Shown in pieces: positions 59,801-64,000 of a stretch of 64,000 bases of DNA. A program made the position numbers and the translations under genes. Under the pieces are notes generated by a model, which was not told where the DNA came from, searched no databases, and saw only the letters and a list, made by a program, of their open reading frames with translations. The first letter of the stretch is position 1. Each line of letters opens with the position of its first letter. Origin of the DNA: Cranoglanis bouderius (lineage: Eukaryota; Chordata; Actinopteri; Siluriformes; Cranoglanididae); assembly GCA_023630585.1 (NCBI GenBank), contig CM042565.1, forward strand, positions 9,851,513-9,915,512, in the 5' to 3' direction.

Positions 59801-62800
59801 TTGTGCAGTTCTAAAGGCTAATAAATAATGAATTCATATATTGGACACAATAACTGTGCCATAATGATGTTCATAAAAGATCAGCAAGGTCTTCATAACG
59901 GTCCGTCCATATTTAACTTAAACAAAGACATCGATTAGTTTATTTAATCACATTTTTTGTCGACTGGCACTATAGTGAGAAACAGGATTTACCGATCAAG
60001 ATTTTTCCGTTTCTGTTTAAAAGCTACCAGTCAGCTGGCTCAAGGATATTGAGGTTTTACGGGATACAATTTAAGCTGTCACGTCTCCTTTATTAGTATG
60101 TTATTTTAATCATTTTCTGTGGAACTGTCCTGGTATTGTTGTATTGTGAAGGTATTGTATTTCCTACATTATTAATATAGCAAGGTTGGTTGATGGAAGA
60201 TCCACCTAAAATGCATGAGCGTGTTGCATTTATGAATTTAATTGTATCGATCACAAAGGTATTTTTATTTAGATTTTATTTCTATTATTTATACTTCCTC
60301 ATCCTCCACTAAAATGAATTCCTGTCTACACCACTGGCTAAACAGCTGCAACAAGCCGTTTGCCGGAAACGTGAATGTAAATCCACAAATTACTGTAAAT
60401 ATCAATGTAACATTCAATAAAAAAATATTAACATTTATTTATTATTATTTAGACTTGTTTCTTGTGTTGAGCACAACTTACAAAAGGAAATGGTTTCTCC
60501 TTAATAACAGGCTTAAAAATCAATATACTATCATATACATATTGCTCTATTTATACAAGATTTAGGGCCTAAATTATTAGCTGTTAAGTAATACTCCTAG
60601 ACAAATGAGTTACAATGAAGTGCATAGCTTCATAAATCCACCCCACAAACTGTGTCTCATCAAGTAGATAGATGAGTTGACAAGGAACAGCCTTCAGAGG
60701 GGGAAGACGAGAGAAAAAGCGGGAGAGGGGAGGTAAAGCGAGCGAGAGACTTACTTTCGAATGTAACCCTCCTCTTCTCTGAAAAGAGCAGAAGAGATAA
60801 GAGAAGACAAAAAAGTCTCAGGCTTCACAGAGACACACAAAGAGAGGGAAGACAGCAACAGAGCACACAGGTAAGGTGAAAAGATGAACTGTGTTCCTCA
60901 CAAAGCCGGAGAGGGAAGAGGGCAAAGTAGGAGACGGAGACGAGTGATGAGAGAGTTTTAGAAGTGGTGAACCAGTATGGATTATATTTTGATAACTTCT
61001 ATTATAAAAAAGCCTCTTTATCTAATAAAATATTTCAACAATACAACAAAAATTTCAGACATTCAGAAAAAAAAAACATTCAGATTGAACTACAGACTGA
61101 CAAAACCTAACCAGGCGTGTCAGAGTCAAATCAGAAAATATCAAATTAGGATCCAAAAATTATGGAGACTAATTTAAAATGAAGCACTGTTAATTAAAAC
61201 TTCCTGCCAGATCAAGTGCTGTGGCTCACCCTCAGGAGTGGAGGTCTCCTTGCGTCGGGCCGAGCTGGCTGGGTTCAGCAGGCTGCTGGGATTTGGCTGC
61301 CGTTCAGGAGACTTAACGATGGCCGACATAAGGAGCTGGTGACGGGCCGAGGCCGGGGTGGAGGGGGCCACATGCTCTTGGGCCTTGAAGTGAGCCGCTG
61401 GAGAGAGTCCAAACATGATCAGTCAAAATCGAAACAAACTGAGAGGCAGCGGAATGAAAATGGATTTGTAGGCAGACACAAATGATAAAAGATATCATGC
61501 CATAAAAAAATATATTACAAGAGATTTGGCATGCTACCTACTGTGTCTAAGGCTGTCAGAACTAATTTCACTGTCAGATTACTCTTCAAATTTTCACATT
61601 TTCTTTTTAAAATCTAGTCTTTGCTTTTTTTAGAGGTCTGAATAAACGAATGCATTTCAATTTTTAAAAAAATAGTTGTTTTTTTTTTTGTTTGTTTTTT
61701 TACACACACATTAAAAGCAAATTATGCATCCTAAAAGCAATATCACAGTTAACTATGAATCCTAAATGACCTTTTATAACGAGTAGGTTCTAAAACACCA
61801 CTGTTATGTACCGAGCAATTAATTAATTAATTGATCTAATTAATGGGAAGACAGGAGGGATTTGGCCTGTCTCATCTCATGTGTGGCAAATGTTTACATG
61901 GATCCCAAACTGCCTAAGAAATGTAACATTAGACTAAATATCAGCAACATGGAAATATACCTTGGGTGAATTTTTTTTTAAAAATCTGAAATTAAAAAGT
62001 AGGTGATGTTTTCTTTTTCTGCTGACTCATTCAGATAGAAAATCAAATTCAAATGCTGAACAGCAAAGTACAAAATACAAGAATCAAAGTTGATTACAGT
62101 GCTACATCCGTCCGACTGAGAAAACAAACATGGATTCAACACAAAAAAGAATGAGTCAGGAAAAACGAGGAAATGCATTAAAGTGAGGTTGTTAAAGAAA
62201 AGAAAGAAAGAAGAAAAAGAAGAACAGACACTATTTTCAAAATGGTCCCCTACTTCACTACACTGGAAATCAGGTGCACTACACAGAACAATATTACAGA
62301 AAACAAATGTTTTTGTACACTACATTACATAGGTTTGTTCATTACTCTGCAACACTAATCACGTTTTTGTAGCAAAAACAATGCTAGCTAATTCATTACC
62401 CACACAATTATTTTACTGTATAAAGCCTAAGGACCAAACAATGTTTGTCACCTAATGCAGCTAATGTTTGCTCCTTACCCTCCTCTCGCAGTGAACGCAG
62501 CTCTATCCTCATCTTTTGCAGGGCCTCCTCCAGCTCAGTGCACCGCGCTCGCTCCTTCTCCAGTGCCGCCTTCATGTCGCTGTACTGCATAGGCACTGCT
62601 GGCTGTCCCTGCGCCATGCCTGCTGCCCCGTTACCGGCAGCAACCATCTCATCCCGTCGACGTCCAAAAATACCCTACAGGACAGGGCCACAGAGAGACC
62701 ATCGCATCATGCTCCTGGAAATGGCCTTCTACTTAACATTTTCTGAAGTCTAATTAATTCCCTCAGCCAAACAATTATAAATGACTCAGCATTAAACCTG

Positions 62801-63013
62801 GTAAAGAACAAATCACACAAACATTACATCTTAGGGACTTTTAATGGAAGGGAAGATTAATCAAACTTGGTAATAAGCCTTGTTTTCTTGTTCTATCCCT
62901 CGAACCTTCTTTTTCTTGATGGGTTGGTCCATCTTGGCCTGAAGGAAGTCGATGAGTTTGGTCTGCTGAGAGATTGTGCCCTCCATCTTCACTTTCTCAT
63001 GAGAGTACACAGC
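39550..63013 (-). CDS. cit: Citron rho-interacting kinase, C-terminal half (partial, spliced)
   Basis: Citron kinase is a Rho-binding AGC kinase that organises the midbody in cytokinesis. The kinase and most of the coiled coil lie beyond the right edge; the sequence here is 844 residues to the stop. Exons 5' to 3': 63013-62906, 62674-62479, 61397-61230, 58064-57927, 56767-56587, 56311-56220, 54464-54360, 53972-53803, 49451-49371, 49158-49023, 47099-46960, 46240-46148, 45365-45257, 45147-45019, 44415-44335, 44219-44141, 43970-43791, 40615-40291, 39573-39550. All phases fit. Domains in order: end of coiled coil; C1 zinc finger with its His/Cys set; PH; CNH beta-propeller; SPGR-rich tail; PDZ ligand QSSV. 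Two extra in-frame short exons (60778-60755 and 53064-53020) are probably alternative. Citron is chosen over MRCK/ROCK because AVYSHEKVKMEGTISQQTK and VNKVWDQSSV are citron-specific. Confidence 0.95.
39790..39905 (+). repeat. 3' part of the 8.2-kb repeat family
   Basis: GGGAGAACATGGAAATTCCG, then GGGCTGAGGCAGGATTTGAG and AACCACTAAGCAACCGTG, the usual continuation of the family at 8.7 kb. It lies between the last two cit exons. Confidence 0.5.
40291..40615 (-). CDS. cit: cit penultimate exon: SPGR-rich tail
   Basis: The exon encodes PNKRGPPSYNEHISKRLAAG, then an Arg-rich tail with EREKSPGR, ERSPAR and RERSPGR motifs, and ends at VNK followed by the donor GTACCA. Reading through the donor gives a 14-residue tail ending KSKQ and a stop at 40249-40251, which I judge to be retained intron because a proper last exon exists at 39573. 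Confidence 0.92.
41061..41128. repeat. (CT)n-(CTAT)n-(TA)n compound microsatellite
   Basis: Three simple motifs in series, directly abutting the left end of the element at 41130. Confidence 0.9.
41130..41562 (+). mobile_element. ATTAGGAACACC-family element, partial
   Basis: The left end reads CACTTTATTAGGAACACTAT. The interior shares the CATGTGG, HTH-coding and GCTGAAGATTGGAAAAAG segments with the copy at 58.6 kb. The right end is missing. Confidence 0.55.
42562..42834 (-). pseudogene. Truncated mariner-like transposase (HTH only)
   Basis: The open frame begins MPLTKEESIEIILMAGSGSC and includes THDTVAKLINKFKKSGSVAD, a helix-turn-helix of the mariner/Tc type. After about 70 residues it runs into the terminal repeat, so the catalytic domain has been deleted. 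Confidence 0.75.
42567..42936 (-). mobile_element. Mariner-type deletion derivative (370 bp)
   Basis: The inverted ends (CAGGGTGTCTCAAAAGTCTC and, inverted, CAGGGTGTTCCAAAAGTCTC) are flanked by TA on both sides (42565-42566 and 42937-42938). The interior on the - strand encodes only the N-terminal HTH portion of a transposase. It lies in the cit intron between the last CNH exon and the tail exon. Confidence 0.85.
43685..43766. repeat. (GT)n tract beside a cit donor
   Basis: Interrupted GT repeats about 25 bp beyond the donor of exon 43970-43791. A (CA)n at 43998-44042 lies just beyond the acceptor of the same exon. Confidence 0.9.
43791..43970 (-). CDS. cit: cit exon: CNH end
   Basis: The exon encodes PHTYAHLDIPSPRYLGPAIS, SGAVYLASSYQNKLRVICCK and GNLVQESS, the last CNH strands. 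Long (AC)n tracts flank both sides within the introns (43685-43766 and 43998-44042). Confidence 0.95.
44141..44219 (-). CDS. cit: cit exon: CNH
   Basis: The exon encodes YREPYLFVTYFNSLDVIEVQ and then SHSALG. The acceptor is CTGCAG and the donor GTAGGA. Confidence 0.93.
44335..44415 (-). CDS. cit: cit exon: CNH
   Basis: The exon encodes EFGVFVDAYGRRSRSDDIKW and then SRLPLSF, matching citron [20 protein letters not shown]. The acceptor is TTTGCAG and the donor GTAAGT. Confidence 0.94.
45019..45147 (-). CDS. cit: cit exon: CNH
   Basis: The exon encodes FLDKNDVTLASAVFAASSHS, FPISIIQVSCAPQKDEYLLC and FH. The acceptor is TGCAG and the donor GTACAC. Confidence 0.94.
45257..45365 (-). CDS. cit: cit exon: CNH
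   Basis: The exon encodes EIETSEPCSCIHFTGYSIII and then GTNKFYEIEMKQYVLE. Its acceptor sits directly against a (CT)26-type microsatellite (45366-45419 on the + strand), which acts as the polypyrimidine tract. Confidence 0.95.
45367..45419. repeat. (GA)n microsatellite at a cit acceptor
   Basis: About 26 GA dinucleotides on the + strand. On the cit sense strand this is (CT)n that ends right at the AG of the exon 45365-45257. Confidence 0.95.
45420..46062. repeat. Purine-rich GATA/GACA compound satellite
   Basis: This 640-bp run is almost entirely A and G with GATA, GACA, GATG and GAAAG arrays, including (GATA)n near 46003-46053. A 56-bp unit (GCAAATGAAGGATAGACACA and following) occurs twice back to back at about 45423-45510. 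It produces long fake Ser/Leu-rich open frames on the - strand. Confidence 0.9.
46148..46240 (-). CDS. cit: cit exon: CNH
   Basis: The exon has 31 codons, IENGMCICAAMPNKITILRY and then NESLSKFCIRK. It is phase 0 at both ends; acceptor GTAG, donor GTGAGTC. Confidence 0.94.
46960..47099 (-). CDS. cit: cit exon: CNH
   Basis: The exon encodes EERALCLVEIKRVKQSLSQS, HLPAQPELCPYIFEAVKGCH and LFASGK, near-identical to citron. A (GT)n/(CA)n tract of about 56 bp (47107-47162) ends only a few bases from its acceptor. Confidence 0.95.
47107..47162. repeat. (CA)n microsatellite
   Basis: About 28 CA repeats a few bases upstream (on the cit sense strand) of the acceptor of exon 47099-46960. Confidence 0.95.
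47684..48846 (-). mobile_element. Tc1-like transposon of a different family, internally deleted
   Basis: The ends CAGTGCCCACCACTAATATT and its inverse (AATATTAGTGGAGGGCATTG) are flanked by TA (47682-47683 and 48847-48848). It is about 1.16 kb, shorter than a full Tc1. It is nested inside an older dispersed repeat (47290-48965) in a cit intron. Confidence 0.9.
47710..48474 (-). pseudogene. Tc1 transposase lacking its C-terminus
   Basis: The frame begins MGKTKEYSCDVQQKVVEFHK, the classic fish Tc1 start, and retains the paired HTH and two catalytic Asp (LWSDETKIE and FQQDNDPKHT). Immediately after the second Asp motif it jumps into non-coding terminal sequence (SKSTILVVQIS), so the segment holding the third catalytic Glu is deleted. 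Confidence 0.9.
49023..49158 (-). CDS. cit: cit exon: CNH
   Basis: The exon encodes VGSEEGLYALNVIKNSLTHI and then VFQIQILKELDKLLMIT. The VGxEEGLY motif is the hallmark of CNH blade 1. The acceptor is TTTCAG and the donor GTCAGT. Confidence 0.95.
49371..49451 (-). CDS. cit: cit exon: start of CNH
   Basis: The exon has 27 codons, KLLGNSLLKLEGDDRLD and then NCTLPLTDQ, the entry to the citron-homology beta-propeller. It is phase 0 at both ends. Confidence 0.94.
49717..49788. repeat. (CA)n microsatellite
   Basis: About 36 CA repeats in the large cit intron 49452-53802. Confidence 0.95.
50349..50700 (+). mobile_element. Tc1-type element, 5' fragment
   Basis: It begins ACACTGAACAAAACTATAAA CGCAACAC, a terminal sequence widespread in fish genomes, and continues with the typical leader. 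No transposase frame or matching second end is seen. Confidence 0.55.
51284..51336. repeat. (TA)n microsatellite
   Basis: About 26 TA repeats directly before the degenerate mariner-like element. Confidence 0.95.
51349..52112 (+). mobile_element. Degenerate mariner/Tc1-like element
   Basis: The ends GATCAGCCATAACATTAAAA and GCTATGGCTGATC are inverted relatives. The interior retains broken transposase-like phrases (FQQVNAPCHTAKK, WPPNSPDLNPIKHLW, MPRQVRAISVAQMG) with stops and frameshifts. It has Asp to Val and Glu to Lys changes at catalytic positions, so it is inactive. Confidence 0.65.
52355..52907 (-). mobile_element. Non-autonomous hAT element with 8-bp target duplication
   Basis: The ends are TAGGGGTGGGCGGTATGAC and its near-inverse GTCATACCGCCCAGCCCTA. 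A perfect 8-bp duplication GTGTGAAC flanks the element (52347-52354 and 52908-52915). On the - strand the interior reads VWTWFGFTKSDKEKKKVICK, a remnant of a BED zinc finger typical of hAT transposases, then frameshifts. It lies in a cit intron. Confidence 0.88.
53020..53064 (-). CDS. cit: cit candidate alternative 45-nt exon
   Basis: This 45-nt segment is open in frame and encodes AGVAKRQKTLSPLVQ, between a TAG acceptor (CTGCTGTAG) and the donor GTAAAC. It would insert 15 residues between the PH domain and the CNH domain at a phase-0 junction. The basic residues and SP motif resemble real protein, but the acceptor's pyrimidine tract is weak. RNA evidence would be needed; it may be a chance open segment. 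Confidence 0.35.
53803..53972 (-). CDS. cit: cit exon: PH C-terminal helix
   Basis: The exon encodes IPYVLKLESHPHTTCWPGQS, APSFPDKQRWVAVLESVVAG and ends SREKSESDA. It contains the conserved PH-domain Trp (QRW). The acceptor is GAGCAG and the donor GTGAGT. It ends in phase 0. Confidence 0.94.
54360..54464 (-). CDS. cit: cit exon: PH domain
   Basis: The exon encodes [20 protein letters not shown] and then SELINTAKS, matching citron [20 protein letters not shown]. The acceptor is TTTCAG and the donor GTTAGG. Confidence 0.93.
54545..55063 (+). mobile_element. MITE-like element, family with GTGCAAAAGTC ends, copy 2
   Basis: The left end ACAATACTGTGCAAAAGTCT and right end AGACTTTTGCACAGTACTGT are inverted copies about 515 bp apart. 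The interior is non-coding. In a cit intron. Confidence 0.6.
55290..55700 (-). repeat. CTGATTGGTCAGAAGGTG-family fragment
   Basis: Landmarks are AAAGTGTTTTATTCCCC, GTTGTGGAATGTCCATGAAA and CTGGAGACTCCTTCCATAAA. The outer end is missing. Confidence 0.4.
56159..56193. repeat. (CA)n microsatellite
   Basis: About 17 CA repeats, 26 bp past the donor of cit exon 56311-56220. Confidence 0.9.
56220..56311 (-). CDS. cit: cit exon: PH domain
   Basis: The exon encodes NGKRGQQGWESKYVVLDGTK and then VSIYESEPRE, aligning with citron [20 protein letters not shown]. The acceptor is TTGCAG and the donor GTGTGT. Confidence 0.93.
56587..56767 (-). CDS. cit: cit exon: C1 end and PH start
   Basis: The exon encodes CHTLCHPKCSPCLPATCGLP, then EYATHFSEALCRDKANSP and LEGWMKQPR, the first strand of the PH domain. 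Its acceptor polypyrimidine tract is a (CT)n microsatellite (56768-56805 on the + strand). Confidence 0.94.
56768..56805. repeat. (GA)n microsatellite at a cit acceptor
   Basis: About 18 GA repeats on the + strand, forming the (CT)n pyrimidine tract of the acceptor of exon 56767-56587. Confidence 0.95.
56860..57790 (-). repeat. CTGATTGGTCAGAAGGTG-family repeat with an insert
   Basis: The block starts AGTGTTTTGTTCCTCTTATA and ends ACCTTCTGACCAATCAGAAT. A distinct middle segment (about 56930-57480) with ACCTACTATACACTTACAC-type sequence appears inserted. Confidence 0.45.
57927..58064 (-). CDS. cit: cit exon: C1 domain first part
   Basis: The exon encodes RRVKERMHHNIPHRFTVGLN and then CAVCLDTVHFGRQAATCL. 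The His and first Cys pair of the C1 (phorbol-ester/DAG-type) zinc finger are present. The acceptor is CTCTTTAG and the donor GTATGC. Confidence 0.94.
58562..59314 (+). mobile_element. Tc1/mariner-like element of the ATTAGGAACACC family, longest copy
   Basis: The inverted ends (CACTCACCTGTCACTTTAAT at left; ATAAAGTGGCTGGTGAATGT at right) bound about 750 bp. The interior encodes DFDRGMVVGARQAGLSIPE and ETADLINVSGTTV, a helix-turn-helix, and later AEDWKK-like phrases, but no intact catalytic region. It is a defective derivative in a cit intron. Confidence 0.6.
59315..60754 (-). other. cit: cit intron segment without recognised features
   Basis: AT-rich sequence with A-rich and GA-rich patches (59410-59480, 60700-60745). 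No exon with both splice sites and citron similarity was found. Confidence 0.5.
60755..60778 (-). CDS. cit: cit alternative 24-nt microexon
   Basis: This is a 24-nt segment with a strong acceptor (CTCTTTTCAG) and donor (GTAAGTC). Its phases match the flanking phase-1 introns. Inclusion turns STPE-YGRRVKER into STPE-KRRVTFEK-YGRRVKER, adding eight residues just before the C1 domain. I infer it is alternative because the flanking exons also join cleanly without it. Confidence 0.6.
61230..61397 (-). CDS. cit: cit exon: Ser/Pro-rich linker before C1
   Basis: The exon encodes STPASARHQLLMSAIVKSPE and ends RRKETSTPE, matching human citron [20 protein letters not shown] and RRKESSTPE. The acceptor is CTCCAG and the donor GTGAGC. 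It ends in phase 1, where a microexon can be inserted. Confidence 0.93.
62479..62674 (-). CDS. cit: cit exon: linker and final coiled-coil segment
   Basis: The exon encodes GIFGRRRDEM, then a Gly/Ala-rich linker, and [20 protein letters not shown]. The latter matches the citron [20 protein letters not shown] segment. The acceptor is CTGTAG and the donor GTAAGG. Confidence 0.93.
62906..63013 (-). CDS. cit: cit exon: end of coiled coil
   Basis: The exon has 36 codons beginning AVYSHEKVKMEGTISQQTK and ending in KKKK, essentially identical to vertebrate citron. The acceptor is CTCTAG and the donor GTTCGA (a weaker GT site). It is phase 0 at both ends. Confidence 0.93.
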
Positions 63014-64000
63014 CTAGAGAGGAGAAGAAGAGACCATAGGGAAAATTACTGAAAGCCACTTAAGTGCAATCCTGGTGTATAGATATAGGGCATTGCTATC
63101 TCTACAACAGTTCTGACTGTTTTTTGATGTTACGATAAGTCCTCATAACAGACTTATCCTTTATCATTATCCTTTACTTTTCTCTTCATTGTGGAATACC
63201 TAAAATGGACCCATTTGTGACAATAGGACAGCTACATACATTCAAGAGACGCTTTAATAGGAACACCTGTACACCTGGTCATTCATGTAACTATCCAATC
63301 GTCCAATCATGTGACAGCCAAGCAATGTATAAAATCAGGCAGATACAGGTGAAGAGCTTCAGGAAGTCTCCAGCAGTGCAAATAACCACTCTTTACAACT
63401 GTGGTGAGCAGAAACGCATCTCGGCATAGAAACGCACATAGAAACACATTGAACCATGAGGCAGACGAGCTACAACAACAGAAGACCACACCGGGTTCCA
63501 CTCCACTCCACACCGGGTTTCACCTAAACTGGACAGTTGAAGATTGGAAAAAGTCCAGGCGATGTTTTTCCAATATGCATCAGAGACATGCTACGTTTGA
63601 GTATCAATTTCCTCCCAAGTGAAAACCACATTGGCCATAAGTACAGCTTTTTGCAGCCTTTAACATAACATGGTATAGGTAACTTTGATTAGCCAGTCGC
63701 CTAACAGAAGACTAATCTATTATAATGACAATTGCTAGATTACGTACAAACAAACAGTACATAATGCTATTTTTACTTAGGAACAAATACCTTTTGCTTA
63801 CTCCCCTCTACCTTTTCTGTCTATCTGTTTTCAGTCTTTCTCTTCTATCATCTGTCCAATAGTCAGGATGCTTCTTAATAAGAATTACTAGCCAATCCTA
63901 GCACACAATGCAGCATATGTAGAAATGCAGATTTGGAAAGAATAATCTAATTGTGGAGTTCCTTACTACTACTTTTCTGGTTTATTGCTGGATTACTGGC
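63014..64000 (-). other. cit: cit intron running off the right edge
   Basis: Sequence upstream (in gene sense) of the exon 63013-62906. Apart from the repeat at 63237-63572 nothing coding is seen. The remaining coiled coil and the kinase domain must lie to the right. Confidence 0.6.
63237..63572 (+). mobile_element. ATTAGGAACACC-family element, partial
   Basis: CGCTTTAATAGGAACACCTG, then the shared CATGTGACAGC and TTGAAGATTGGAAAAAGTCC segments. The HTH-coding part is deleted. It lies in the cit intron at the right edge of the window. Confidence 0.5.

Overview
This is a eukaryotic, teleost-fish genomic window. Coding sequence is split into short exons with GT-AG introns, there are long microsatellites, and the introns are packed with fish-type Tc1/mariner, hAT and SINE-like repeats. 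An otophysan (catfish-like) fish is my guess from the repeat flavour, but it is not proven. No prokaryotic-style operon, CRISPR array or rRNA/tRNA gene is visible.

Two protein-coding genes fill the window, tail to tail. On the + strand (about 4.1-35.8 kb) lies mtmr3, encoding a myotubularin-family phosphoinositide 3-phosphatase with PH-GRAM, phosphatase, coiled-coil and FYVE parts. I could join 18 exons in frame (initiator ATG at 12786, stop at 35166-35168) into a protein of about 1016 residues. A CpG-rich promoter and a 5' UTR exon sit near 4.0-4.25 kb. A 27-nt in-frame microexon (32553-32579) falls inside the FYVE domain. On the - strand (39.5-63.0 kb, continuing off the right edge) lies the 3' half of cit, citron rho-interacting kinase: end of the coiled coil, C1, PH, CNH and C-terminal tail. 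Nineteen constitutive exons join in frame (844 residues), and two further short in-frame exons look alternative. The true last exon is a 24-nt coding piece at 39550-39573 that restores the PDZ-ligand tail ending QSSV; reading straight through the previous exon gives a wrong C-terminus.

The rest is mobile and simple DNA. Three near-identical 1.5-kb Tc1-like elements (19.0, 23.1 and 36.2 kb) share one terminal repeat. Only the middle one has an uninterrupted 321-residue DD34E transposase. A second, internally deleted Tc1 element (47.7-48.8 kb) is nested in an older repeat. A 370-bp mariner-type deletion derivative (42.6 kb) and a hAT element with a perfect 8-bp target duplication (52.4 kb) are also clear. 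A tRNA-derived SINE (11.7 kb), several families with inverted ends, and long (TA)n, (CA)n, (GA)n and GATA tracts make up most of the introns. Two cit introns end in (CT)n microsatellites that serve as the polypyrimidine tract.

Region by region: 1-3.9 kb upstream repeats; 3.95-4.25 kb mtmr3 promoter and first exon; 4.25-12.7 kb large repeat-filled first intron; 12.7-35.2 kb mtmr3 coding exons; 35.2-39.5 kb the two 3' UTRs with a dead Tc1 copy between them; 39.5-63.0 kb cit exons; 63.0-64.0 kb cit intron. Both genes are linked to phosphoinositide or Rho signalling, but nothing in the sequence shows that they act together. No wholly new system is evident. The most interesting signals are the microexons, the altered FYVE motif, the recovered PDZ-ligand exon and the young transposon copy.
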